Shown: in pieces, positions 34,011 through 43,019 of the stretch
Layout: each line of letters begins with the position of its first letter
Numbering within the stretch: the first letter of the stretch is position 1
Notes under the pieces: model-generated
Database searches by the model: none
Seen by the model: the letters and a program-made list of their open reading frames with translations, nothing else
Told to the model about the DNA's origin: nothing
Position numbers and translations under genes: made by a program
Source of the DNA: PALSA-610 sp038213435
GTDB taxonomy: Bacteria > Actinomycetota > Acidimicrobiia > IMCC26256 > PALSA-610
DNA: 64,000 nt
Direction: 5' to 3'
Assembly: GCA_038213435.1 (NCBI GenBank)
Contig: JBBQTI010000001.1
Span: 62,001-126,000, forward strand

Positions 34011-35944
34011 CAGTCCTTGCCCGTCGACTTGGTGGGGATCGGTGTTGGAGGAAGGTGGTTGATCGACTCGATCACCTGGCGCACGATCGGCGCCGCGGTC
34101 TGCGCGCCGTGCCCGCCCTGTTCGACGACGGCGACGACGGCGTACTGCGGATTGCCGACCGGGAAGTACGACGCGAACAACGACGTGGGGCCCTTACCCT
34201 TGATCTGCGCGGTTCCGGTCTTCCCCGCGACGGGAACGAAGAGACCTTGGAACGGCGGGTACGCGGTGCCGGCCTTGTCGGAGACGGCGCCGGCGAAGCC
34301 GCCGGCAATCTGCGAGTAGGTGTAGGGCGGAATGTCGATCTTGCCGCGCGCCTTGGGCGCATGCTGCTCGACAACTTGCTTCGTCATCGGATCCGTCACC
34401 ACCTGACCCACGTACGGCGTCCACAGCGTCCCGCCGTTGGCGAAGCACGCGTACGCGTTCGCGAGCTGAAGCGGCGTGACGAAGTCGTCTCCCTGCCCTA
34501 TCGCAGCGAAGATGTTGTCGGCCGGATACCAGATCGCGTTCTCCTGCTTCGCCTTCGCGGTTTTGTAATTCGCGTGCGCGTAAGCCGCCTTCCAGGTCGG
34601 GTCCGGGACCCGACCGGCCGCGTCGCCGAGCTCGATCCCGGTCGGCTGACCGAATCCGAGCTGACCCGCGACCTGCTGAATACCGAGCCCGCGCTGCGGG
34701 TCGAGCTTCCAGATCTTCCAGAAGTCGTTGCCCGCGTTGTAGAAGTAGACGTCGCTCGAGACCGTCAGCGCACGCTGGAGGTTGACGCTGCCGTTGCGGA
34801 TTCCATTGTCGTTCGTGAACGTCGTTCCCTCGAGCCGCACCGATCCGTTGTCGTTGACGTACGTGGAGGCGCCGAGCACGTTGTACTGGTTCAGCGCGAT
34901 CGACGGGACGAGCTTGAACGTCGAACCGGGTGCGTACTGGCCCTCGGTGGCCCGGTTCAGGAGCGGGTTCTGGGCGCCGGCATTGCTCAGCAGCGCGAAG
35001 TGATCGTTCGAGATCCCGCCGACCCACCACGACAACGGATACGTCGGGTTGCTCGCCATCGCGAGCACCGAGCCGTCGTGCACGTCGAGCACGACCACGG
35101 CACCGCCGGTCGGCTGCAACGTCTTGTAGCCGACCGCGACTGCCTCCTTGCTCTGGTCTTGAAACGTGTGCGCCGCGAGGATGCCCTGAGCGAGCGCGCG
35201 CTCAGCCGCCTTTTGCACGTTGATGTCGATGGTGAGCTTGACGTTGTCGCCCACCGTTCCCGGATCGACGCGGACGGGTGGACCGATCTGCTTGCCGGTC
35301 GGGTCGACCTGCACCGTCACCCGGCGAGGCTTCCCGCGCAGCACCGACTCGTACGCGGCTTCCACACCATCGCGCCCGACGACGTCGCCGGCCTGATACC
35401 CCTTCGACTTCAATTGCTTCAGCTGGTCGGCACCGATCTCGCCGACATAGCCGAGCACCTGCGACGCGAGACCGTCGTACGCGTACGAACGAATGGTGAG
35501 CGCGACGACGTTCACACCCGGATAGTCCTCGCGGTGCTCGCGGATCGCGAGTTGCTGGGCGAGCGGGACGCGGAGCGCCACGATCGCGGGCATGAGTGGC
35601 GACTGTCGATCGCTCTCGTAATTCGCGCGGAGGTTCTTCTCGTCGATCCCGAGCACCTCGGATAGCTGGCCCAACACCCGAGCACGCGTCTTCGGCCCGA
35701 GGTCGCGAGCGACCGTCACCCCCCACGCAGCAACGTCCTGGGCCAGGACTTTGCCGTTGCGATCGAGGATCTCACCGCGCGGCGACGCGGTCTGTATGAC
35801 GCGGGTGCTGAGCGTGCTCACAACCCGGCCGAGCTTCTGCTCGGGGCCCATCTGGAGAAACCACAAGCGCGCGAAAAGCGAGGCGAAGAGGGCGACGATC
35901 ACGACGCCAACGATGCTCACTCGAACGCGGCTGTTGTCGCTCAT
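34010..35944 (-). CDS. mrdA: Penicillin-binding protein 2, class B transpeptidase
   Basis: PBP2 crosslinks new peptidoglycan in the elongation complex. The 644-residue protein has a short cytoplasmic tail, one transmembrane helix (IVGVVIVALFASLFARLWFL, residues 10-30), a pedestal domain, and the transpeptidase domain with the active-site serine in YAPGSTFKLVPSIALNQ (SxxK), SSDVYFYNAG (SxN-like) and KTGTAQIKG (KTG). All three catalytic motifs are present. It lies ~95 nt after mreD and overlaps rodA by one base. Confidence 0.95.
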   Translation of the reverse strand: MSDNSRVRVSIVGVVIVALFASLFARLWFLQMGPEQKLGRVVSTLSTRVIQTASPRGEILDRNGKVLAQDVAAWGVTVARDLGPKTRARVLGQLSEVLGIDEKNLRANYESDRQSPLMPAIVALRVPLAQQLAIREHREDYPGVNVVALTIRSYAYDGLASQVLGYVGEIGADQLKQLKSKGYQAGDVVGRDGVEAAYESVLRGKPRRVTVQVDPTGKQIGPPVRVDPGTVGDNVKLTIDINVQKAAERALAQGILAAHTFQDQSKEAVAVGYKTLQPTGGAVVVLDVHDGSVLAMASNPTYPLSWWVGGISNDHFALLSNAGAQNPLLNRATEGQYAPGSTFKLVPSIALNQYNVLGASTYVNDNGSVRLEGTTFTNDNGIRNGSVNLQRALTVSSDVYFYNAGNDFWKIWKLDPQRGLGIQQVAGQLGFGQPTGIELGDAAGRVPDPTWKAAYAHANYKTAKAKQENAIWYPADNIFAAIGQGDDFVTPLQLANAYACFANGGTLWTPYVGQVVTDPMTKQVVEQHAPKARGKIDIPPYTYSQIAGGFAGAVSDKAGTAYPPFQGLFVPVAGKTGTAQIKGKGPTSLFASYFPVGNPQYAVVAVVEQGGHGAQTAAPIVRQVIESINHLPPTPIPTKSTGKD

Positions 35945-36039
35945 GCAGTCAGGCGGCTCATCGAGACGCGTCGCACGCTAGTGGGAACCCGCGAACGGTT
36001 TCCGGTCGGGCGCGGCGTCAGCGCAGCATCACTGTGGCG

Positions 36040-36552
36040 TCAGCGCATCGACCAGGCGTCGCGCACCCGATCGTCGACGCCGAGCACGCGCCTGACCAGG
36101 AAGAACACGAATGGCGCGAGCAGCGCGTCGTACAGCGCCGCATACGAGATGGTGACGATCCCATGCGTGCCCTTCACCGCGTCGACTCCGACAAGGACCC
36201 CGATGCCGATGAACAACAGTCCACCCGCCAGCCCACCCACCGCCCCGAGGAACGACGGCAACCAGCGAGGCGAACGAAAGAGCCCGGACTCGAGCACACC
36301 GATCGCGTAGCCCACGATCGCGTAGGTGAGCGCGTCGAGCCCGAGCGGCGTCTCGAGAAAGAGATCGAAGCCGAACCCGGCGACGAATCCGACGATCGCA
36401 CCCGCCTCCGGGCCTTCTTGGTAGCCGACAGCCAGTGCGACGATGAGGCCGAGATCAGGCAGGACGCCGAACAGCCGCAGATGCGGTAAGGCCGCGACCT
36501 GGGTGACCACGACGACGAAGACGAGCGCGCCGAGACGCGTCGCGCGCGTCAT
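36040..36552 (-). CDS. mreD: Rod shape-determining protein MreD
   Basis: The 170-residue integral membrane protein has about five helices (LGALVFVVVVTQVAALPHL, LGLIVALAVGYQEGPEAGAI, GAVGGLAGGLLFIGIGVLVG) with MreD-like spacing and the segment GFGFDLFLETPLGLDALTYA. It anchors MreC and the elongation machinery. The ATG overlaps the mreC stop by four bases (ATGA), so the pair is coupled. Confidence 0.9.
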   Translation of the reverse strand: MTRATRLGALVFVVVVTQVAALPHLRLFGVLPDLGLIVALAVGYQEGPEAGAIVGFVAGFGFDLFLETPLGLDALTYAIVGYAIGVLESGLFRSPRWLPSFLGAVGGLAGGLLFIGIGVLVGVDAVKGTHGIVTISYAALYDALLAPFVFFLVRRVLGVDDRVRDAWSMR

Positions 36553-37484
36553 CCGCCGGCTCGAGTCGTTGTTGTCGTCGTGGGGCCGGGCACCGTGGTC
36601 GTGGTGGTTGTCGACGTTGTCGTCGTCGGAAGCACCGGACCGGGAGTTCCCTGCGACCACAGGAGCACGGTGACGTGTTGCAGCGCGCCGAGATGAACGT
36701 ACGGAGTGATCGTGGCATTCACGCCGGTGTTCCCGGGTTGGTTCGTGGCCGACGCGATCGTGCCCACCGCGAGACCGGACGGGAACAACGTTGACTGCGG
36801 AGACGTCACGATCTGATCACCCCGAAGCACGTTCGTGCCCGCGTCGAACTCGACCGCGAGATCGTGCGAACCAACCTCTCCCGACGCGATGCCCGTCGTC
36901 GCGGGCGATGCGCCACGACCGGGCGTCTGCACGCCGACCGAGAAGTTCGGATCGGTGAGTACTTGGATCTTCGCGCCGCGGTTCCAAACTTCGATCACCT
37001 TGCCGACGATGCCTTCCGGCGCGATGACCGGCATGTCGACCGAGATCCCCGTCTCCGATCCCTTGTCGATCGTGAGCGTCGGATCGAAGTTGCCCGGATC
37101 GCGACCGACGATGAGCGCGGTCACGTTCTTGACCAACAGCGCATTCTGCAGCGCGAGCGACCGCTTGAGATCGCTGTTCTCCTTGATTGCCTCGTCGGCC
37201 GCGGTCTCCTTCCCCCGGAGCGCGGCAATCTGCTCCTGGAGCCGTCGGTTGTCGCGCTTCAGATTTCCCGAGTTGGTGATGCCGTCCCACCAGTCGCTCA
37301 CCGGGCGGGCGACGTCGTCGACCGCTCCTTGAACGGGAGAGACGATCCGGTGCGCGATCCGGCCCATCGCCCCGAGCGACCCCGAACGGCCGTTGCGAGT
37401 ATCGAGGGTGATCAGCGTCAGGCAGCTGAGCACGATCAGGAGCAGGACGTAGCGCCGTCGGCTCGCGCGTCGCGCACCGGCCAT
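36549..37484 (-). CDS. mreC: Rod shape-determining protein MreC
   Basis: MreC links the cytoplasmic MreB filament to periplasmic wall enzymes. The 311-residue protein has one N-terminal transmembrane helix (YVLLLIVLSCLTLITL), a coiled coil (NLKRDNRRLQEQIAALRGKE, about residues 75-115), and the beta-domain with VIAPEGIVGKVIEVWNRGAK and VLTDPNFSVGVQTPGRGA. The last ~35 residues are a Thr-rich tail with a Pro-Gly interruption, probably disordered outside the membrane. It starts 19 nt after the mreB stop. Confidence 0.93.
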   Translation of the reverse strand: MAGARRASRRRYVLLLIVLSCLTLITLDTRNGRSGSLGAMGRIAHRIVSPVQGAVDDVARPVSDWWDGITNSGNLKRDNRRLQEQIAALRGKETAADEAIKENSDLKRSLALQNALLVKNVTALIVGRDPGNFDPTLTIDKGSETGISVDMPVIAPEGIVGKVIEVWNRGAKIQVLTDPNFSVGVQTPGRGASPATTGIASGEVGSHDLAVEFDAGTNVLRGDQIVTSPQSTLFPSGLAVGTIASATNQPGNTGVNATITPYVHLGALQHVTVLLWSQGTPGPVLPTTTTSTTTTTTVPGPTTTTTTRAGG

Positions 37485-37503
37485 GGTCTCGGACCGCCTC
37501 GGA

Positions 37504-38550
<1,047 letters not shown>

Positions 38551-38572
38551 CTTCCGACGGCGGGACGCGCCC

Positions 38573-38578
38573 AGGCTA
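38573..38578 (-). promoter_or_regulatory. -10 box upstream of mreB
   Basis: TAGCCT lies 22 nt before the mreB ATG in the ndk-mreB gap. It would drive the mreBCD-mrdA-rodA unit with a short leader. Confidence 0.4.
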
Positions 38579-38615
38579 GAAGCCCCTCGGTTCGATTGCC
38601 ACCCGGCTCGAGGTG

Positions 38616-39029
38616 TCACCCGGCAAGACCAGGGAAGAACAGCGCGACCTCGCGCGCAGACGACTCCGGTCCGTCACTCGCGTGCACCAGGTTCTCTGTG
38701 AGCTCGATCGCGAGATCGCCCCGGATCGTGCCCGGCGCGGCTTCCCGCGGGTTCGTGGTGCCGATCAGCGCGCGCACGACCTTGCACGCGTCGGGCCCTT
38801 CCGCGACCAGCGCGACCAGGGGCGAGCGCGTGATGAACGTCACGAGATCGCGGTAAAACGGCTTGCCCTCGTGCTCCGCGTAGTGCCTCGTGGCCGTGGC
38901 CTCGTCGAGGAAGCGCATCTCCAGCGCGACGAGCTTCAGCTGCTTGCGCTCCAGCCGGGCGATGACCTCGCCGACGAGCCCGCGCTCGACACAATCCGGC
39001 TTGCAGAGAACGAGGGTCCGATCGGTCAT
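38616..39029 (-). CDS. ndk: Nucleoside diphosphate kinase
   Basis: Ndk transfers gamma-phosphate from ATP to other nucleoside diphosphates through a phosphohistidine. The 137-residue enzyme starts MTDRTLVLCKPDCVERGLVG, contains GTTNPREAAPGTIRGDLAI and the active-site histidine in NLVHASDGPESSAREVALFF. Length and motifs are standard. TAGGCT ends 9 nt before the ATG. It sits between folC and mreB on the same strand. Confidence 0.97.
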   Translation of the reverse strand: MTDRTLVLCKPDCVERGLVGEVIARLERKQLKLVALEMRFLDEATATRHYAEHEGKPFYRDLVTFITRSPLVALVAEGPDACKVVRALIGTTNPREAAPGTIRGDLAIELTENLVHASDGPESSAREVALFFPGLAG

Positions 39030-39038
39030 GAATCCTGG

Positions 39039-39044
39039 AGCCTA
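39039..39044 (-). promoter_or_regulatory. -10 box of ndk, leaderless type
   Basis: TAGGCT lies 9 nt before the ndk ATG in the folC-ndk gap. Confidence 0.45.
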
Positions 39045-39076
39045 CGGGGCGACGCAGGAAGTTCGACAACCGGACG

Positions 39077-40393
39077 TCAGGGAACGAGCACGGAGCGGGC
39101 AGCGCCGACGACGTACAGCGACCCCGTGATCACGATCTGACCGTCGGGTGGTGTCGCGAGCAACGCGGTACTCACCGCGTCCTCGACGCGGTCGACGACC
39201 TCGATCCGCTCCTCGGACAGTCCGAGGTCGACCGCGGCCTTGGCTACGAACGACGCCTCGAGCGCGCGCGGGCTCGGCGGCCGACAACACACCAGCAGCC
39301 CATCGAGCCCGTCGACGCCGAGCGCCGCGAGCATCTCGTGCGGTTCCTTCTCGCGCAGCAGACCGACGACCAGCGTGCGCGGGCCTTCACTGAATTCCTC
39401 CTCGAGTGCGACGCGCAAAGCCTGCGCGCCGGCGACGTTGTGCGCGCCGTCGAGCAGCACGAGGGGTTGCCGGCCGACGACCTCGAGTCGGCCCGGAGAC
39501 TGCACCCGTGCCAGCGCATCGGCCACGACGTCGAATGCGAGCGTTGCCCCGACGAAACTCTCCGCTGCGGCCATCGCGATCGCCGCGTTGTCGGCTTGGT
39601 GCGCGCCGTGCAGCTGCAGGAACACGTCGGGATACTCCGCGCCCGGGCTACGGAAGTCGGCCAAGCGGCCACCGATCGCGAGCACGTTGCGTCGCACGCC
39701 GAAGTCGATATCGCGGCGGAAGACGCGCGCCGCGCCGCGTGCCTCGAAGATGGCTTGGAGGTTCGGGTCGGTCTCGCCGAGCACCAGCGTGGCGCCGGGC
39801 TTCACGATGCCGGCCTTCTCCTGCGCGATCTGCTCGCGCGTCGGTCCGAGGTAGTCGACGTGATCCACGGACACGTTCGTAACGACCGCAACCTGGCCGT
39901 CGACGACATTGGTTGCATCCCAGGTTCCGCCCATTCCGACCTCGACGACGGCAACATCGACGGCCTCGTCGGCGAACCAGCGGAACGCGGCGGACGTGAC
40001 GACGTCGAAGTAGGAAGGGTCGACGCCGACCGATTGCTCGACGAGCGAGACTGCGTACAACATCTCGTCCAGCGCGTCGTCGGAAATCGGCTCGCCGTCG
40101 ATCGACATGCGTTCGTTCACCCGCTGAAGATGCGGGCTCGTATACGCGCCGACCTTGAGTCCGAGCGCGGTGAGCAGCTCCGTGAGCACCCGGACCGTCG
40201 TCGTCTTGCCGTTCGTGCCGGTGATGTGGACGACCGGGAACTCGACCTCGGGCGAGCCGAGATACTGCATCAGGGTGGCGATGCGCTCGAGGGTCGGCGG
40301 GCCGCGCCGGCTGCCGGCAGGAACATTGAGGCTCTCGAGGTTGACGTGTGCGCTCAGCCAGCCTTTGCCGTCGAAGCCCATTGGCGTGCTCAC
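39077..40393 (-). CDS. folC: Folylpolyglutamate synthase / dihydrofolate synthase
   Basis: FolC adds glutamates to folates and usually also makes dihydrofolate from dihydropteroate. The 438-residue Mur-ligase-type enzyme has P-loop VVHITGTNGKTTTVRVLTEL, TSPHLQRVNERMSIDGEPIS, VEVGMGGTWDATNVV, and the C-terminal LLDGAHNVAGAQALR and ITGSLYVVGAAR. The GTG at 40391-40393 overlaps the valS stop by four bases (GTGA), so the genes are coupled. A more distal start would lie inside valS. Confidence 0.95.
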   Translation of the reverse strand: MSTPMGFDGKGWLSAHVNLESLNVPAGSRRGPPTLERIATLMQYLGSPEVEFPVVHITGTNGKTTTVRVLTELLTALGLKVGAYTSPHLQRVNERMSIDGEPISDDALDEMLYAVSLVEQSVGVDPSYFDVVTSAAFRWFADEAVDVAVVEVGMGGTWDATNVVDGQVAVVTNVSVDHVDYLGPTREQIAQEKAGIVKPGATLVLGETDPNLQAIFEARGAARVFRRDIDFGVRRNVLAIGGRLADFRSPGAEYPDVFLQLHGAHQADNAAIAMAAAESFVGATLAFDVVADALARVQSPGRLEVVGRQPLVLLDGAHNVAGAQALRVALEEEFSEGPRTLVVGLLREKEPHEMLAALGVDGLDGLLVCCRPPSPRALEASFVAKAAVDLGLSEERIEVVDRVEDAVSTALLATPPDGQIVITGSLYVVGAARSVLVP

Positions 40394-42936
40394 GACTCGG
40401 GCACCGACGCCAGCTCGACCCGTACGCACGCAACGGTTCCGGCTTCGACCTCCAGCCGCGCGATCCGGCCCGCGTCGGACACGTCTCGGCGTGCCGCTTC
40501 GAGCGCGGCGAGCCGTTCCGGGGTATCGACCACGTGGACCCGCTCGACCGGCGACGCGAGCGACACCTTCTGCGTCGACTTCACCTTTCTCACGTCGGCG
40601 AGCACGTCGGCCGCGACGTCGTACACGAGGGGATCGCCGCCCTCGACGCGCAGCTCGTCCGCCTTCGGCCACTCGGCGCGATGGATCGAACCGTCGCGCC
40701 ACCACGACCACACCTCTTCACTCACGTAGGGCAGCACCGGCGCGAACAGTCGGAGCAGCGTGGAGAGCGCGATCCGCAACGTCACCGCGGCGGAGTGGAC
40801 GCTTTCGTCGTTCGCGTCGTCGTAGGCGCGGCTCTTGACGAGCTCGAGGTAATCGTCGCAGAACGACCAGAAGAACCGTTCGGTCCGTTCGAGCGCTCGT
40901 GCGTAATCGAACTCTTCGAACGCAACGGTCGCGTCGTCGACCAGATCGGCCAACGCGACGAGCAGCGAACGGTCGAGCGCGGACGTGACCACGCTCGTAT
41001 CCTCATCGGCGTCACCCGAGACGCCGAGGACGAACTTCGACGCGTTCAGGACCTTGATGGCGAGCTTGCGACCGACCTTCATGACACCGAAGTCGACTGC
41101 CGTGTCGACACCGGGCCGGCCGTTGCACGCCCAATAGCGCACCGCGTCGGCTCCGTACTCCTCGACCAGAGGCATCGGGGTCACGACGTTCCCCTTGGAC
41201 TTCGACATCTTCTTGCGATCGGGGTCGAGGACCCATCCGTTGATGATGGCGTCGGTCCAGGGCAGCGCGCCGTGCTCGAACCGCGCGCGCACGACCGTGT
41301 CGAAGAGCCAGGTCCGGATGATCTCGGGACCCTGGGGCCGCAGGTTCATCGGGAACGTGCGCTCGAACAGATCGGGATCGTCGACCCACCCCGTGACGAT
41401 CTGTGGCGTCAGCGAAGAGGTGGCCCAGGTATCCATCACGTCGGGATCGGCCGTGAAACCACCGGGCCGGTCGCGCTGCGACTCGGTGTAGCCGGAGGGC
41501 CGGTCGGTCGACGGATCGACGGGGAGCGCCGACTCCGGCGGCAACAGCGGATCGTCGTGGACGGAGTCGCCATCGGCGTCGACGCGATACCAGACGGGAA
41601 ACGGCACGCCGAAGTAGCGCTGCCGGCTCACGAGCCAATCGGAGTTCAAGCCCTCGAGCCAGCTGTCGTAGCGGGCGCGCATGTTCCCGGGATGCCAGCG
41701 AAGCTCGCCCCCGAGCGCAAGGAGCTCGGCGCGCAACGCGAGATCGCGACCCCCGTTGCGCAGGTACCACTGACGCGACGTCACGATCTCGAGTGGGCGT
41801 TCGCCCTTCTCGAAGAACTTCACGGTGTGGGTGATGGCGCGCGGTTCGCCCTCGAGCTCGCCCGAGGCGTGCAGCTGCTCGACGACGATCTTCTGCGCCT
41901 GCCTCGACGTTCGGCCGACGATCGCTTCGTACGCGGTCGCGCCGTCCGAGGTGATGCCGGCGGGTGCCTCCGCTTTGAACCGTCCGTCCGTACCCAGGAT
42001 GGCTCGCGTCGGGAGCTGCAGCTCCCGCCACCAGACGACGTCGGTCGTGTCGCCGAACGTACAGATCATCGCGATGCCGGTTCCCTTCTCGGGATCGGCG
42101 AGATGGTGCGCGACGATCGGCACACGCGCGCCGTACAGCGGCGTGACGACCTCGGAGCCGAACAACGGTTCGTAGCGGGCGTCGTCGGGATGCGCGACCA
42201 CCGCGACACACGCCGCGAGCAGCTCGGGTCGGGTCGTGTCGACGACAACGTCGCCGCCGCCCGGTTTGTGGAACCGCAGCGCGTGGTAGGCGCCGGGCAT
42301 CTCGCGATCTTCGAGCTCGGCCTGGGCCACCGCGGTGCGGAAGTCGACGTCCCAGAGCGTCGGCGCATCGGCTTGGTACGCCTCACCCCTCACGAGGTTG
42401 CGAAGGAACGCGCGTTGACTGGTGCGACGCGCGGCGGACCCCACCGTCGTGTAGGTGAGACTCCAGTCGACCGACAGCCCGAGCCGGCGCCACAGCTCCT
42501 CGAAGGCCGCCTCGTCCTCGGCCACGAGCCGTTCACAGAGCTCGAGGAAGTTGGGGCGCGAGATCGAGACGATCTCCTTCCCGGGCTTCTCCGGTGGCAC
42601 GAACGCGGGATCGAAGGGCAGATGGGGCTGGCAACGCACGCCGAAGAAGTTCTGGACGCGTCGCTCCGTCGGCAGCCCGTTGTCGTCCCAACCCATCGGA
42701 TAGAAGACATGGCGGCCTCGCATGCGTTGGTAGCGCGCGACGGAATCGGTCTGCACGTAACCGAAGACCGATCCCATGTGCAACGACCCGCTCACGGTCG
42801 GCGGCGGCGTATCGATCGAGAAGATCTCGTTGCGCGCGCGGCTGCGGTCGAACCGGTACGTTCCTGCTTCCTCCCACATGGCGGACCAACGCTCCTCGAG
42901 CCCCTCCAGCGTTGGTTTCTCGGGGACTCGAGCCAT
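40390..42936 (-). CDS. valS: Valyl-tRNA synthetase, archaeal-like (alternative) type
   Basis: The 848-residue class I synthetase has HIGH variant TPPPTVSGSLHMGSVFGY near residue 55, and KMSKSKGNVV near residue 575. In place of the PGTDHAGIATQ segment of common bacterial ValS it has FYPMGWDDNGLPTERRVQNF, as in archaeal enzymes and the 'alternative ValS' of some actinobacteria. The CP1 editing region (VVVDTTRPELLAACVAVVAH) is present. The start MARVPEKPTLEG has TACAAT ending 7 nt upstream, so leaderless; there is no T-box space. It is coupled to folC. Confidence 0.93.
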   Translation of the reverse strand: MARVPEKPTLEGLEERWSAMWEEAGTYRFDRSRARNEIFSIDTPPPTVSGSLHMGSVFGYVQTDSVARYQRMRGRHVFYPMGWDDNGLPTERRVQNFFGVRCQPHLPFDPAFVPPEKPGKEIVSISRPNFLELCERLVAEDEAAFEELWRRLGLSVDWSLTYTTVGSAARRTSQRAFLRNLVRGEAYQADAPTLWDVDFRTAVAQAELEDREMPGAYHALRFHKPGGGDVVVDTTRPELLAACVAVVAHPDDARYEPLFGSEVVTPLYGARVPIVAHHLADPEKGTGIAMICTFGDTTDVVWWRELQLPTRAILGTDGRFKAEAPAGITSDGATAYEAIVGRTSRQAQKIVVEQLHASGELEGEPRAITHTVKFFEKGERPLEIVTSRQWYLRNGGRDLALRAELLALGGELRWHPGNMRARYDSWLEGLNSDWLVSRQRYFGVPFPVWYRVDADGDSVHDDPLLPPESALPVDPSTDRPSGYTESQRDRPGGFTADPDVMDTWATSSLTPQIVTGWVDDPDLFERTFPMNLRPQGPEIIRTWLFDTVVRARFEHGALPWTDAIINGWVLDPDRKKMSKSKGNVVTPMPLVEEYGADAVRYWACNGRPGVDTAVDFGVMKVGRKLAIKVLNASKFVLGVSGDADEDTSVVTSALDRSLLVALADLVDDATVAFEEFDYARALERTERFFWSFCDDYLELVKSRAYDDANDESVHSAAVTLRIALSTLLRLFAPVLPYVSEEVWSWWRDGSIHRAEWPKADELRVEGGDPLVYDVAADVLADVRKVKSTQKVSLASPVERVHVVDTPERLAALEAARRDVSDAGRIARLEVEAGTVACVRVELASVPES

Positions 42937-42943
42937 GAACGCG

Positions 42944-42949
42944 ATTGTA
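42944..42949 (-). promoter_or_regulatory. -10 box of valS, leaderless type
   Basis: TACAAT, close to the ideal TATAAT, lies 7 nt before the valS ATG. It probably drives valS-folC. Confidence 0.55.
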
Positions 42950-43004
42950 GGAGGCACCCCCCTCGGCGACTCCTCTCATCGACGAGACGATCGCAGGGCC
43001 CGGT

Positions 43005-43010
43005 TACAGT
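43005..43010 (+). promoter_or_regulatory. -10 box of the membrane protein gene at 43020, leaderless type
   Basis: TACAGT ends 9 nt before the GTG at 43020, back to back with the valS promoter. Confidence 0.45.
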
Positions 43011-43019
43011 CCTCTGCTC

